64,000 nt of DNA from Sporosarcina sp. Te-1 (GCF_017498505.1 NZ_CP071798.1:2129501-2193500), one strand, 5' to 3'. Positions 52,074-61,600 are shown, counted from the stretch's first letter. A program made the numbers and translations. Notes: generated by a model not told the origin, from the sequence alone.

Positions 52074-52847
52074 TTATTCATAACGGACCTTTACGGAACC
52101 CAACTTGCCGAACCTCGCCTCAATTTCATCTCCTGCTGTGACTGGGACAGCTCCAGACAAAGCACCGGGAAGGATCAGCTCGCCTTTTTTCAGCCCGATC
52201 CCGAATTCATGCAATTTATTGGCCAGCCAGGCTACTGCGTGTGCAGGATGACCAAGTGCAGCAGATCCGGCACCTGTTGCAAGTAATTCGCCATTTTTCA
52301 AAAGAACCATGCTGTTCGTACGTAAATCGATGGCATCAAGGTCTAATTTTGAATCTCCTATAACAACCCTTGCAGATGACCCGTTATCCGCCACGGTATC
52401 CACCAGCTTGATTTTCCAGTCATTCACACGGCTATCAATAATCTCAAGTGTCGGTATGACATACTCGGTAGCCATCATGACATCGATAAATGTTACATTG
52501 GGACCATCCAAATCCTTCGCCAGCATAAAGCCAATTTCCGCTTCCACTTTAGGAGAAAGCATAGTATCCACTTTCACTGTAGCGTTATTGGCCAACTTCA
52601 TATCATCAAACAGATGTCCGTAATCCGGCTCATCCACATTAAGCATTTTTTGCATGGCAACACTTGTTAAACCGACCTTCTTACCAATCACCCGTTTGCC
52701 GTTAGCAAGCTTTAATTTCACCATCTCCAGTTGGATTTCATAAGCATCCGCTACGGTCAGACTTGGATTCCGTTCTGTCAATGGGGCAACGCCTACACAA
52801 GACGCTTCCGCTTCTAACAATTCTTCTGCGTATTGAACATAGTTCAT
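52074..52847 (-). CDS. dmpE: 2-oxopent-4-enoate hydratase, DmpE-like
   Basis: 257 residues, paralogous to the decarboxylase at 49304 but with hydratase-branch wording: GKKVGLTSVAMQKMLNVDEPDYGHLFDDM, MLSPKVEAEIGF, EIIDSRVNDWKIKLVDTVADNGSSARV. Adds water to 2-oxopent-4-enoate to make 4-hydroxy-2-oxovalerate. About 140 bases separate it from the upstream aldehyde dehydrogenase; no terminator seen there. Confidence 0.85.
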   Translation of the reverse strand: MNYVQYAEELLEAEASCVGVAPLTERNPSLTVADAYEIQLEMVKLKLANGKRVIGKKVGLTSVAMQKMLNVDEPDYGHLFDDMKLANNATVKVDTMLSPKVEAEIGFMLAKDLDGPNVTFIDVMMATEYVIPTLEIIDSRVNDWKIKLVDTVADNGSSARVVIGDSKLDLDAIDLRTNSMVLLKNGELLATGAGSAALGHPAHAVAWLANKLHEFGIGLKKGELILPGALSGAVPVTAGDEIEARFGKLGSVKVRYE

Positions 52848-52990
52848 CGAAACTCGATTCCTCCCTAATTCGTCAATTCTCCTTAAATCAATCGGAAGAT
52901 GTTGCCCTCCTGTCTAAGTTACATCCTGCCAATGCAAGCGGTAATCAAAAACGACAAAAGGTCGGCAGAACGCCCCCCTTCGTCGTATAC

Positions 52991-54460
52991 CTATTTTTTC
53001 ATCGTGATGGTTTTCGCTTCCGTATAAAAATCAAAGCTGTGCCGTCCGCCTTCTCGGCCGATACCGCTTGCTTTGGCACCACCAAAAGGCGTCCGCAAGT
53101 CACGGACATACCAACAATTAACCCACAGCAACCCCGAGTGAATTTGTGATGTGACCCGTTGGCCGCGTCGCAGATCATTCGTCCAGACAACGCCAGCTAA
53201 TCCATAAATCGAATCATTAGCAATTCTGATGGCATCCTCTTCTGTTTTGAAAGGAATGATCACAGGCACTGGGCCAAAAATTTCTTCTTGAGCGATTCGC
53301 ATTTTATTATCCACATCATAGAGAACTGTAGGTTCATAAAAATTGCCGTCTGGGAGATGAGGAACCCTTTTTCCTCCATATGCGAGTTTCGCACCTTCAG
53401 CCAGCCCGATTTGAACGTATTCATCAACAGACTTCAAATGTCCTTTAGACACAAGTGCACCCATATCCGTCTCTTCGTCCATCGGATCACCGACTTTTAT
53501 CTGTTTCACAGCTGCAACGAAGCGGTCGAGAAATTGATCATAAATACTTTCTTGAACGAGTATTCGTGAACCTGCCAGGCAGATTTCACCTTGGTTGCGG
53601 AAAATGGCTTCAATCGAACCGGCCACTGCTTCATCCAATTCGGCATCTTCAAATACGATATTCGCTGATTTTCCGCCCAGTTCCAGCGATACGGGAATCA
53701 AATTTTCTGCAGCATTGCGCATGACCGTCTTCCCGGTATTCGATTCACCGACAAAGGAAATCCGACGTACGGCGGGATGTGTACACATGACAGTCCCAAC
53801 AGTACTTCCAGGCCCTGTCAGGATGTTAAGCACACCCGGAGGAAGACCTGCTTCGTTTGCAATTTCTCCAAGCATCACCGCGCTAAGTGGCGTATAGGAA
53901 GCAGGTTTAACAACAACCGTGTTCCCTGCCGCCAACGCAGCCGATGCTTTCCAGGTCATCTGCATGAATGGCAAATTCCATGGGATAATCAAACTCGTAA
54001 CTCCCGCTGGCGCATACTGGACATAGGACATATAGTTGCTCATGTCATAATGTTCATGCACCATGTACTTCGCCATTTCAGCAAAGAAGCGAAAATTGGA
54101 GGCTGCTCTCGGAATATCGAATCCACGGCTTTCTTTAATCGGCTTACCGACATCCATCGATTCGACGTAGGCAAGCTCATCGACTTTCATCATGATCAAA
54201 TCTGCCATCCGGCAAAGAATTTTGGAACGTTCCTCAACAGGCATCCTGCTCCAAACGCCGCTTTCAAACGTACGCTGAGCAGTTACAATTGCGATTCGCG
54301 TATCGGCTTCCCCGCCATTTGCAACCGTCGCCAACTTCTTATTCGTTGCCGGATTGATGGTATTAAACGTTTCACCGGACAGTGCTTCCAGATATTCTCC
54401 ACCGATGAAAAGCTTTGCGTCCCGGATGACTCTTTGTTCAGCCGTTATCTCTTTGGTCAC
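52991..54460 (-). CDS. nbaE: 2-aminomuconate-6-semialdehyde dehydrogenase
   Basis: 489 residues, GTG start at 54460 after AGGAGGAAGG. ALDH superfamily with LELGGKSANIVFEDAELDEA (general base Glu), NQGEICLAGSR (nucleophile Cys) and EIFGPVPVIIPF. The neighbouring ACMS decarboxylase and deaminase identify the substrate as 2-aminomuconate semialdehyde, oxidised with NAD to 2-aminomuconate. Confidence 0.9.
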   Translation of the reverse strand: MTKEITAEQRVIRDAKLFIGGEYLEALSGETFNTINPATNKKLATVANGGEADTRIAIVTAQRTFESGVWSRMPVEERSKILCRMADLIMMKVDELAYVESMDVGKPIKESRGFDIPRAASNFRFFAEMAKYMVHEHYDMSNYMSYVQYAPAGVTSLIIPWNLPFMQMTWKASAALAAGNTVVVKPASYTPLSAVMLGEIANEAGLPPGVLNILTGPGSTVGTVMCTHPAVRRISFVGESNTGKTVMRNAAENLIPVSLELGGKSANIVFEDAELDEAVAGSIEAIFRNQGEICLAGSRILVQESIYDQFLDRFVAAVKQIKVGDPMDEETDMGALVSKGHLKSVDEYVQIGLAEGAKLAYGGKRVPHLPDGNFYEPTVLYDVDNKMRIAQEEIFGPVPVIIPFKTEEDAIRIANDSIYGLAGVVWTNDLRRGQRVTSQIHSGLLWVNCWYVRDLRTPFGGAKASGIGREGGRHSFDFYTEAKTITMKK

Positions 54461-54471
54461 TGTCCTTCCTC

Positions 54472-54921
54472 CTACTCCTCAATTTCAACGATAACTTCAA
54501 TTTCAATTGCCGTATTATTGGGCAACTGCGCCATTCCTACTGCTGACCGGCCATGTTTTCCTTTTTCCCCGAACACCTTGCCGATTAAATCGGAAGCACC
54601 GTTCATCACTTTTGGCTGATCCGTGAAATCTTCCGTGCTATTCACCATTCCAAGCACTTTGACGAACTGCTTCACACGACTCAGTTCGCCGACTTCGTGT
54701 TTAATGACGCTCAGAAGATTTAGCATCGATTGCTGAGCTGCCAAATAGCCTTCTTCCAATGAGAGTTCCCTGCCTAGCTTACCGTGGTACTCATCTACTC
54801 CTTGGCCGGCGGTGAACAACAAATTCCCTGTTCTCACACAACGCACATAATCACCTAGCATAGGGCGCAGGGGCGGTAGTTCCAGACCTAACTCCGCCAG
54901 TTTCTCTTCTGGTGTTTTCAT
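54472..54921 (-). CDS. nbaF: RidA-family 2-aminomuconate deaminase
   Basis: 149 residues; ATG overlaps the previous stop (ATGA). RidA fold: LPPLRPMLGDYVRCVRTGNLLFTAGQG, AQQSMLNLLSVIKHEVGELSRVKQFVKVLGMVNS, then GRSAVGMAQLPNNTAIEIEVIVEI. In Pseudomonas NbaF/AmnD, 2-aminomuconate deaminase belongs to this family and forms 4-oxalocrotonate and ammonia. Its place in the pathway operon supports the same role here. Confidence 0.88.
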   Translation of the reverse strand: MKTPEEKLAELGLELPPLRPMLGDYVRCVRTGNLLFTAGQGVDEYHGKLGRELSLEEGYLAAQQSMLNLLSVIKHEVGELSRVKQFVKVLGMVNSTEDFTDQPKVMNGASDLIGKVFGEKGKHGRSAVGMAQLPNNTAIEIEVIVEIEE

Positions 54922-55928
54922 TTTTTCATCTCATCCTTTACTTTTACATTCAGGAATGCCAGCGCATTCCCCCCCAATATTGCGTTCTTTTGTTCATCCG
55001 TTAGATTGGTTGTATCATCAACCACTTTACCTGGCGGGATTTCACGTAAAAGAAAGGGATAATCGGAACCCATTACAATTTTTTCATGACCAAAACGGTC
55101 AATTAGGAAATTCAGAGTAAGCGGGTCATAATTTAATGAATCAAAATAGAAATTCTTTGCATAATGGCTGGGTGGTTTACTCGTTTGCCGTAAATGCGGC
55201 CAGACATTCCAACCTTGGTCCAACCTCGGCAGGATATAGGGAAAAGAGCCGCCGCCATGCGCAAAACAAATTTTCAGATTCGGGAATTTCTCCATTACGC
55301 CCCCGTTGACGAGACTGGCAGCCGCGAGTGCCGTTTCGCTAGGCATCCCTACTGTGTACATCAAGTTATGCCGCGGCATCCGTTCTCTGCCAAGTGTTTC
55401 CCATGGATGAATGAACAAAGGAACTTCCCATTTCTCAGCCATTTCGAAAAATAGGGTGAAGGAGGGATCATCCAAGTTCACACCATTGATATTTGTACCG
55501 ATTTCAATCCCTTTCAAACCAAGCTCTTTTATACACCGTTCCATTTCCCGGATAGAAATTTCAACGTTTTGCAACGGGACGGTGCCTAGTCCGATGAAAC
55601 GGTCAGGATATTGTTTCACAGTATTTGCAATGAAATCATTTTGGATGATTGCCATCTGTTCCGCGGCTTCCGGTTCAGCCCAATAGGAGAAAGTCACGGG
55701 AATGGGAGATAGAACTTGAATATCTACACCTTCCGCATCCATGTCTTGTATTCTTTTTTCTGGGCTCCAGACTTGGTCTGTCACTTCACGGAACACTTTT
55801 CCTTCCACCATGATGTTCGCACCGCATGAACATGTCTTTTCCAACGTCGGCCAGCGTCCGCCGCCGAACTTCTCAACGAAATCCGGAATGTCTTCAGGAA
55901 TGATATGCGTATGGAAATCTACCCTCAT
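54918..55928 (-). CDS. nbaD: 2-amino-3-carboxymuconate-6-semialdehyde decarboxylase (ACMSD)
   Basis: 336 residues from the ATG at 55928, which overlaps the dioxygenase stop (AAATGA); the TTG at 55934 is less likely. Amidohydrolase-type barrel with zinc ligands visible: VDFHTHIIPEDIP (HxH), LFIHPWE (His) and MGSDYPF (Asp), plus FAHGGGSFPY. Decarboxylates 2-amino-3-carboxymuconate semialdehyde, diverting it from quinolinate to catabolism. Confidence 0.93.
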   Translation of the reverse strand: MRVDFHTHIIPEDIPDFVEKFGGGRWPTLEKTCSCGANIMVEGKVFREVTDQVWSPEKRIQDMDAEGVDIQVLSPIPVTFSYWAEPEAAEQMAIIQNDFIANTVKQYPDRFIGLGTVPLQNVEISIREMERCIKELGLKGIEIGTNINGVNLDDPSFTLFFEMAEKWEVPLFIHPWETLGRERMPRHNLMYTVGMPSETALAAASLVNGGVMEKFPNLKICFAHGGGSFPYILPRLDQGWNVWPHLRQTSKPPSHYAKNFYFDSLNYDPLTLNFLIDRFGHEKIVMGSDYPFLLREIPPGKVVDDTTNLTDEQKNAILGGNALAFLNVKVKDEMKK

Positions 55929-56470
55929 TTCCAAAGACCCACTTCTTCAGACATGACATAACCACACTTCTTGCATGTCCGGAGTTCTCCACTTCCGTTG
56001 AACTCTTCAATAGCCCCTTTAACTTGCGTCTCGATATCTGTCAATTGCACGCGCTTGCGATGCATTTCCTCATCACACCCCTCACAGAACCAAACAAAAT
56101 CTTCCAGTTCACCCATATCTCGTTTACGTTCAATGACCAAGCCGAATGTATCGGCAATACGGTGTGGAGAATGTGGAATATTTGCGGGCAGCATGAAAAC
56201 TTCACCTTCTTTGACTGTCACAACTTCGCGTTTACCGTTGTTAATGACTTCAACGAAGCAATCCCCTTTGATCTGGTAAAAGAACTCATCTGAAGGGTCA
56301 ACATGGAAATCTCGGCGGCGATTAGGACCACCCAAAATCATGCAAATGAATTCCGAGTCTTCCCAGAGGACCTTGTTATTGACCGGCGGCTTAAGCTCAT
56401 CCTTATGTTCTTCAATCCATTTCATCAAGTTGAATGCTTGCAATTTCATCATTGTCGATTTGGTCATCAT
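55925..56470 (-). CDS. nbaC: 3-hydroxyanthranilate 3,4-dioxygenase
   Basis: 181 residues, ATG after GGTGGAGG. Cupin with iron ligands His 56 and Glu 62 (DFHVDPSDEFFYQIKGD) and His 100 (NIPHSPHR). The C-terminal rubredoxin-like metal site of bacterial enzymes is present: CEGCDEE near residue 129 and CKKCGYV near 164. Opens the ring of 3-hydroxyanthranilate to 2-amino-3-carboxymuconate semialdehyde. First gene of the second transcription unit; a cre box lies just upstream. Confidence 0.95.
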   Translation of the reverse strand: MMTKSTMMKLQAFNLMKWIEEHKDELKPPVNNKVLWEDSEFICMILGGPNRRRDFHVDPSDEFFYQIKGDCFVEVINNGKREVVTVKEGEVFMLPANIPHSPHRIADTFGLVIERKRDMGELEDFVWFCEGCDEEMHRKRVQLTDIETQVKGAIEEFNGSGELRTCKKCGYVMSEEVGLWK

Positions 56471-56501
56471 TGAAATCCTCCACCTTTTTAGTTTTACTTA
56501 C

Positions 56502-56517
56502 TAGAAAGCGTTTACAT
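56502..56517 (-). promoter_or_regulatory. Catabolite-responsive element (CcpA cre)
   Basis: Minus strand ATGTAAACGCTTTCTA matches WTGNNARCGNWWWCAW at 15 of 16 positions, 32 bases before the nbaC start, downstream of a TTGAAA. Predicts repression on preferred sugars. Confidence 0.65.
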
Positions 56518-56540
56518 TTTTCAAGAGAAAGGACCCTGCT

Positions 56541-56589
56541 AACCAGTACGAACATCTGAAGAGTCATTCTTCACAAACAAGTACTGGTT
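56541..56589. promoter_or_regulatory. Inverted repeat upstream of nbaC, candidate operator
   Basis: AACCAGTAC (56541-56549) and GTACTGGTT (56581-56589) are perfect inverted copies, with GAAGA/TCTTC inside. Lies in the upstream region of nbaC, so could bind the IclR regulator or fold as a leader hairpin. Confidence 0.5.
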
Positions 56590-56692
56590 GTGCTCTTACT
56601 ATAAAGCAATACATTTTGACTTCTCCGCTACTTTTTTCACATTATGAAATACCATGAAATAATTCTTAAAATTAATTACAAACGATTAAAGA

Positions 56693-56905
56693 TCAGTCAC
56701 CTGGATAAAAACATACGTTGCATTTCAGGCACTCCTTTCCGCATCCCGTCTTGTTTTCCAGCTTACTGCGGGCAGCTTGGAGTTGCTTTTCATGTTCCAG
56801 AGGAACTGCTAATCTCTTTAGTTTTGTTTCTCTCCCTTGAAAAATGGCCCCAACACTCTTTTCCGGTCGACGGTTTTCATGGGTATTCAGGTTCGCGGTT
56901 TCGAT
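56693..56905 (-). CDS. Possible Cys-rich small protein without an ordinary start codon
   Basis: A minus-strand frame of about 70 codons ends LENKTGCGKECLKCNVCFYPGD (stop at 56693). The only ribosome site, AGAGGTG, is eight bases before an ATC at 56905; no ATG, GTG or TTG lies in frame upstream. The four closely spaced cysteines resemble a metal-binding knuckle. Either translated from a rare AUC, or a decayed gene. Fills the 580-bp gap between iclR and nbaC. Confidence 0.35.
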   Translation of the reverse strand: METANLNTHENRRPEKSVGAIFQGRETKLKRLAVPLEHEKQLQAARSKLENKTGCGKECLKCNVCFYPGD

Positions 56906-57013
56906 AGTACTTTCACCTCTTTTCGTCTTGAGTTATTCACTTAATATAGCAAGTCGGACCTTATCGTTAGTAACGGAACTTTCACATTACGAAATGACAC
57001 TAAATAAAACATT

Positions 57014-57054
57014 AAAAAATACAGCTATGGAGTTTGTTTCGACTCCACAGCTGT
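57014..57054 (-). terminator. Terminator of the kynU-permease-iclR unit
   Basis: Minus strand ACAGCTGTGGAGT / ACTCCATAGCTGT followed by ATTTTTTAA. Confidence 0.85.
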
Positions 57055-57070
57055 GTGCTTTGTGCTTTAT

Positions 57071-57817
57071 TCAAACTTCGATATATCCTAATTCTTTCGA
57101 GATCAACTGTGCCGTGTTCTTCACGCTCTGGATCATCATCTTCCGGTCACTGGCCAACATATAGGAAATCGGTGCAACTAAATTGACAGCTGCAATGATC
57201 TCCTCCGAATAGGAAAAGATCGGTGCCGCAATCCCATACATACCATCCGAATTTTCATTATTGCTGATCGAGTAGCCTTTGATACGTATCTCTTCAAGTT
57301 CCTGTTTTAACCGGCTTATATCGGTGATAGTATTCGGGGCCTCGCCCAACAGGCCACGCTCAAGAGTTTCTTTAAGATAAACTGCATTATGAGAAAGTAA
57401 TACTTTCCCCGAACTGGTCGCGTATGCCGGCTTTCTGGAACCGATATATGTTTGAATGGGCGTGGACTCCTGGGAAGACACCTTTAGTACAAATACGACA
57501 GTCCCTTTATCAAACATAGCAATATGGACCGTTCCCCTGAATCTATGAATTAATTCCTTGACCAGGGGCATGGCTTTGTCATAAACATCTTGTTGGAACA
57601 TGACATGGTTATTCCATTCAAGCAACCTCCACCCCAGGCGATATTTTTTCCTGTCATCCTTCATGAGCACACCCTCGGCACAGAGGGTGCTGACGAGATG
57701 ATGCGCCGTACTGATATTCATATCCAGCCTTTCAGCTATCTCTCCAATGCCGAGCGCAGGGTCTTCATTGGAAAAACAGCTAATGATCTGACAAGCTTTC
57801 CTTACAGAACCTATCAC
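57071..57817 (-). CDS. IclR-family transcriptional regulator
   Basis: 248 residues from the GTG at 57817 (GGGGGG six bases upstream); the frame extends to 57895 without a site. N-terminal HTH: SVRKACQIISCFSNEDPALGIGEIAERLDMNISTAHHLVSTLCAEGVL; C-terminal effector domain with YIGSRKPAYATSSGKVLLSH and GIAAPIFSYSEEIIAAVNL. Encoded between the permease and the dioxygenase operon; expected to sense a pathway intermediate and control nbaC onward (inference). Confidence 0.9.
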   Translation of the reverse strand: MIGSVRKACQIISCFSNEDPALGIGEIAERLDMNISTAHHLVSTLCAEGVLMKDDRKKYRLGWRLLEWNNHVMFQQDVYDKAMPLVKELIHRFRGTVHIAMFDKGTVVFVLKVSSQESTPIQTYIGSRKPAYATSSGKVLLSHNAVYLKETLERGLLGEAPNTITDISRLKQELEEIRIKGYSISNNENSDGMYGIAAPIFSYSEEIIAAVNLVAPISYMLASDRKMMIQSVKNTAQLISKELGYIEV

Positions 57818-57910
57818 CAAAATCCCCCCAATGTTCAATTCATCGGCTCCCCTGTGCAAAAAAAGCATCGTCGGCTGGCTGCGCCAACTCGACAATGCCT
57901 TGTACCGCTT

Positions 57911-59383
57911 TTACCCCTTCACTTCTTCCAGGGGTTCATCTGAAGCTACCACTATAGTATCTTCTGGACCGTTCATTCCAGGCTCATCTGGAGTTACCCC
58001 TTTTGAACCCTGTTTCTTTTTCCAGATGAGGTAGCAAACCGTGATGAAAATCAGCCACGGGAAACCTAGAGTTAAGGTGGCGCGGAAATCAGGCGAGAAC
58101 CATGTTGACAATACAACCGAAGCGAGTAAAACAGCCCCTGTAATTGTCAAGTAAGGATAACCAATCATTTTAACCGGAAGCTTTCGACCATTGTTCGCAT
58201 TCCACTTTTTCCGGAAAAACAGATGTGTGATAAAGATCATGAACCAAGCAAACATTGCACCGAAACTCGACAGTGAAATCATTGTTACGAATGCAGTCTC
58301 AGGTTTAACGACTGTAAAAATTGTTGCAAATACAATACCGATCACAGATGCATATAGGGCAATGGAAGGAACCTTCCTTTTGTTTAACTTTCCGAGAACT
58401 TTTGGTGCATAGCCACCACGAGAAAGTGAAAACATCATTCGAGTGGAAATATAAAGCTGACTATTCATGGCGGAAAGTGCCGCAATTAGAACGACAAAGT
58501 TCATGATGCCCGCCGCACCAGGAATATTGACAATCTCCATTACTTTAACAAATGGACTTTTATCGGCTCCAGCCGAAGACCAAGGAACAATCATTAACAT
58601 TAGTGACAATGTAAGGAGGTAGAAAAGAACAAGACGTAAAACCGCTGATTTCAGAGCTATGGGAACAGCTTTTTCAGGATCTTTCGCTTCGCCGGCACTG
58701 ACTGCTATCATTTCAATACTCAGGTAACTGAAGAGAGAGATGAACACAGCAATCCACATACCCCAAAGTCCATTAGGAAAAAATCCGCCGTCGTTTGTGT
58801 AATTTTGTGGGCCGATTGCTGATGTACTATCTGCGCCTACAACTACATACACAGCCAAAATGATAAATCCTGTGATGGCAATGACTTTGATAAGGGAGAA
58901 CCAGTATTCTACGACGCCGAACATTTTAACAGTCGTAGCATTCACGTACATAAGAATTGCAGCAAACAGTAAGATCCATACAATAGCCGGAACTGTAGGG
59001 AACCAATATTTCATGTAAACGGCAACAGCTGTAACTTCTGTCCCGATGGCACACACGAGACTGAACCAATATGAATAACGGACGGAGAAACCTGCCCAAG
59101 GATTAATATACCGTTCTGCATACGCACCGAATGATCCTGTAACCGGATGCGCCACAGTCATTTCGGCCAGGCACCCCATCAACAGTAGCGCAATCAATGC
59201 CCCGATCGCATAACTGACAATGACACTTGGCCCCGCACTCCCGATCGCCAAACCACTGCCTAGAAATAGACCCGTACCAATTGCTCCCCCAATTGCAATC
59301 ATAGTGAGTTGCCCAGTCTTGAGACTGCGATTTAACCCTTTCTCCCTCTCGATAATGTCCTGAAAATCGTTTGCTTTTTTCAT
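57911..59383 (-). CDS. Amino acid permease (APC superfamily, AAT family)
   Basis: 490 residues from the ATG at 59383 (GAGAAGGA upstream). Twelve transmembrane helices; LNRSLKTGQLTMIAIGGAIGTGLFLGSG at the first helix and SAMNSQLYISTRMMFSLSRGGYAP are AAT-family signatures. It begins 30 bases after kynU, so it likely imports tryptophan, kynurenine or another aromatic amino acid for the pathway. Confidence 0.9.
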   Translation of the reverse strand: MKKANDFQDIIEREKGLNRSLKTGQLTMIAIGGAIGTGLFLGSGLAIGSAGPSVIVSYAIGALIALLLMGCLAEMTVAHPVTGSFGAYAERYINPWAGFSVRYSYWFSLVCAIGTEVTAVAVYMKYWFPTVPAIVWILLFAAILMYVNATTVKMFGVVEYWFSLIKVIAITGFIILAVYVVVGADSTSAIGPQNYTNDGGFFPNGLWGMWIAVFISLFSYLSIEMIAVSAGEAKDPEKAVPIALKSAVLRLVLFYLLTLSLMLMIVPWSSAGADKSPFVKVMEIVNIPGAAGIMNFVVLIAALSAMNSQLYISTRMMFSLSRGGYAPKVLGKLNKRKVPSIALYASVIGIVFATIFTVVKPETAFVTMISLSSFGAMFAWFMIFITHLFFRKKWNANNGRKLPVKMIGYPYLTITGAVLLASVVLSTWFSPDFRATLTLGFPWLIFITVCYLIWKKKQGSKGVTPDEPGMNGPEDTIVVASDEPLEEVKG

Positions 59384-59412
59384 AACGTCCTTCTCCCCCA
59401 ATTAGCTTTAAT

Positions 59413-60699
59413 TTATGCCACTACATTCCGTTCTTTGCTATGTGCTTCATACTCTTTCTCTACTACTATCCTCTTTAGAATCTGAACAGTATCCCAGATT
59501 TCCTCATAGGACGTGTAAAAAGCAATTGGTGCTAGACGTATAATGTTTGGCGGTCTGAAGTCCGGGATGATTCTGTTCTCCACGAGCGATTTACAAATTC
59601 GGACTGCCTCATCATGCTCCAAACAAATATGGCCGCCTCGGCGTTCATCTTCTTTCGGATTCCCAATAGAAAAGCCTAAGCCTGTCAATTCCTGTTCAAT
59701 CAAATCAGCCATAAACTGTGTGAGATGAAGTGATTTACGGCGTACATTCTCGATGCCCGCTTCTGCAAACATCTCCAAAGAACCGATAATCGGTGCCAAA
59801 CTAAGAACATGCGGCGTGCCGATTTGGAAAGCGCCTGCGGATTCCTCTACAGACAGTGTGTGTTCCATATCAAATTGCTTATCTTTTTTTGAGCTGTACC
59901 ATCCTATCAAACCGGGCAAAGTACCAAAGTGTTTTTTATTTACATATAAGCCTGCAACAGATCCAGGTCCACCGTTCAAATATTTGTAATTACACCACAC
60001 GCCAAAATCTACTTCCCAATCAGTGAAATAATGGGGTACGGCCCCAATGGAATGGCATGCGTCAAACCCAATGCAAATACCTCGCGCATGCGCCTCAGCA
60101 GTCAAGCGCTCTATATCAAGCAATTGCCCGCTTCTATAAAGGACAGTCGGCAAGAAGATCAATGCCACTTCCTCCGTCATTGCTTTGATAATGTCATCCT
60201 CTTCAATCATTCGTCCATCCTTGCTCTTTACTTGGATAAGCTGTTCTTCTGGGTCATAGCCTTTCAACCTGATTTGACTTTGGAGTGCATAAATATCAGA
60301 TGGGAATGTTAGTTCATCCGCCAATATCTTCGTCCTTTTTTTTTCGGGTTTATAGAAAGTGGAAATCACCTGATGAATATTCGTTGTCGTGGAACCGCTT
60401 ACAATTACTTCTTCACTACTTGCACCCACAAGCGGTGCACACATCGCACCTAACTTTTCCGACAAGAAGAACCAAGGATATTTCCCTTTCGTCCACCCTT
60501 CGATCCCCAACTCCCTCCAAGAATCCATGAGTTCTGCGACATTCGTCTCGGCACGCTTTGACATTAATCCAAGTGAGTTTCCATCTAGATAAATAACTCC
60601 CGGCTGTAAATAAAATTCCTCCCGGTATTGACGAAAGTCATTCTCCCGATCTTCTTGCAATGCATGATTTTTTGTAATTACTCCGCTCTCTTGATACAT
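59413..60699 (-). CDS. kynU: Kynureninase
   Basis: 428 residues from the ATG at 60699, nine bases after AAGGGG; the frame runs to 61023 across the promoter, so the longer start is wrong. PLP fold-type [41 protein letters not shown] (PLP Asp) and [17 protein letters not shown] with the Schiff-base Lys. Cleaves kynurenine or 3-hydroxykynurenine to (3-hydroxy)anthranilate and alanine. With nbaC it makes the 3-hydroxy branch likely; no kynurenine monooxygenase is in the window. Confidence 0.95.
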   Translation of the reverse strand: MYQESGVITKNHALQEDRENDFRQYREEFYLQPGVIYLDGNSLGLMSKRAETNVAELMDSWRELGIEGWTKGKYPWFFLSEKLGAMCAPLVGASSEEVIVSGSTTTNIHQVISTFYKPEKKRTKILADELTFPSDIYALQSQIRLKGYDPEEQLIQVKSKDGRMIEEDDIIKAMTEEVALIFLPTVLYRSGQLLDIERLTAEAHARGICIGFDACHSIGAVPHYFTDWEVDFGVWCNYKYLNGGPGSVAGLYVNKKHFGTLPGLIGWYSSKKDKQFDMEHTLSVEESAGAFQIGTPHVLSLAPIIGSLEMFAEAGIENVRRKSLHLTQFMADLIEQELTGLGFSIGNPKEDERRGGHICLEHDEAVRICKSLVENRIIPDFRPPNIIRLAPIAFYTSYEEIWDTVQILKRIVVEKEYEAHSKERNVVA

Positions 60700-60742
60700 A
60701 GAAACCATCCCCTTACTTTTAAACTTTTCTGAATTCACAAAC

Positions 60743-60771
60743 AGCATAATATTAATATGACATCGTGTCAA
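60743..60771 (-). promoter_or_regulatory. kynU promoter with overlapping TGACA-N3-TGTCA operator
   Basis: Minus strand TTGACA (plus 60766-60771), 17-bp spacer, TATGCT (plus 60743-60748). The palindrome TGACACGATGTCA (plus 60758-60770) covers the -35 box. A near copy sits at the promoter at 61945. Confidence 0.75.
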
Positions 60772-60855
60772 TATTATTTTAAAAAAATCAAACGTGAAGT
60801 GTGCAGATAGTTTTTCACGTCTTTCCTCCAACCTATGAACCTTCCCTATGTTTCT

Positions 60856-60883
60856 TTGTTTATTACGAATAGTGCGGTAAAAT
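60856..60883 (+). promoter_or_regulatory. Probable tetR promoter
   Basis: TTGTTT, 16-bp spacer, TAAAAT, about 95 bases before the TetR start. Confidence 0.5.
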
Positions 60884-60976
60884 GAGAAAAAGACTACTAT
60901 ACAGAAAGTATTACTTATGATTGGTATGCACACTTTGCGAATACCATTCCTAAAATAAGTCGGGAGGATAAAACAC

Positions 60977-61600
60977 ATGGCACACAACGATAAAAATATA
61001 GACGGCCGAAACATGCGCTCCATTTTGACACGCCAGAAATTACTGGATGCCTCTCTTGAATTATTTTATGAGATCGGCTTCGAAAAGACGACAATCACCC
61101 AGATTATCAAGAGAGCCAAAACAGGATATGGAACGGCTTATGTACATTTCAAGGGAAAAGATGATATTTTGATTATGTTAATGGAAACAGTCATGCGGGA
61201 GTTTTTAGAGATGGCCGATACACCATTTCATCCTTCTTCCAAAGAAGAGGCAAAACATCTTGTATTAAACCAAGTCACAGCCTTTCTAAAAATGGCCGAA
61301 TCAAATAAAAAAATCATGAAAGTTTTTTCTGAAGCGATTGGTCTCTCGCCTATCGTCAATGAAAAGTGGGATGAGATCCGGGAGACCAATATCTACTACA
61401 TCACAAGAGATATCACGTTTTCACAGAAAAACGGATTAGCCCGAAACGATTTGAAAGCTGAACTGGTTGCCCGCTTTTGGTTCTTCGCTAATGAAAACTA
61501 TCAATGGGAAATCGTCCATGGAAAAAACAAAGAGTCCCTGGAGGAAATTTCCAATACACTAACAACGATGTACATAGATGGTTTATATAGCACTAACTAA
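60977..61600 (+). CDS. TetR-family transcriptional regulator
   Basis: 207 residues, ATG after GGGAGG. HTH at residues about 15-60: [50 protein letters not shown]; helical ligand domain after. Divergent from kynU and upstream of the propeller-like gene. The operator shared by both flanking promoters makes it the best candidate for the repressor of the pathway (inference). Confidence 0.92.
   Translation: MAHNDKNIDGRNMRSILTRQKLLDASLELFYEIGFEKTTITQIIKRAKTGYGTAYVHFKGKDDILIMLMETVMREFLEMADTPFHPSSKEEAKHLVLNQVTAFLKMAESNKKIMKVFSEAIGLSPIVNEKWDEIRETNIYYITRDITFSQKNGLARNDLKAELVARFWFFANENYQWEIVHGKNKESLEEISNTLTTMYIDGLYSTN

Noticed and set aside
60700..61023. N-terminal extension of kynureninase up to 61023
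   Set aside because: It would be translated across the promoter and into the tetR gene; the ATG at 60699 has the ribosome site and matches usual KynU length.
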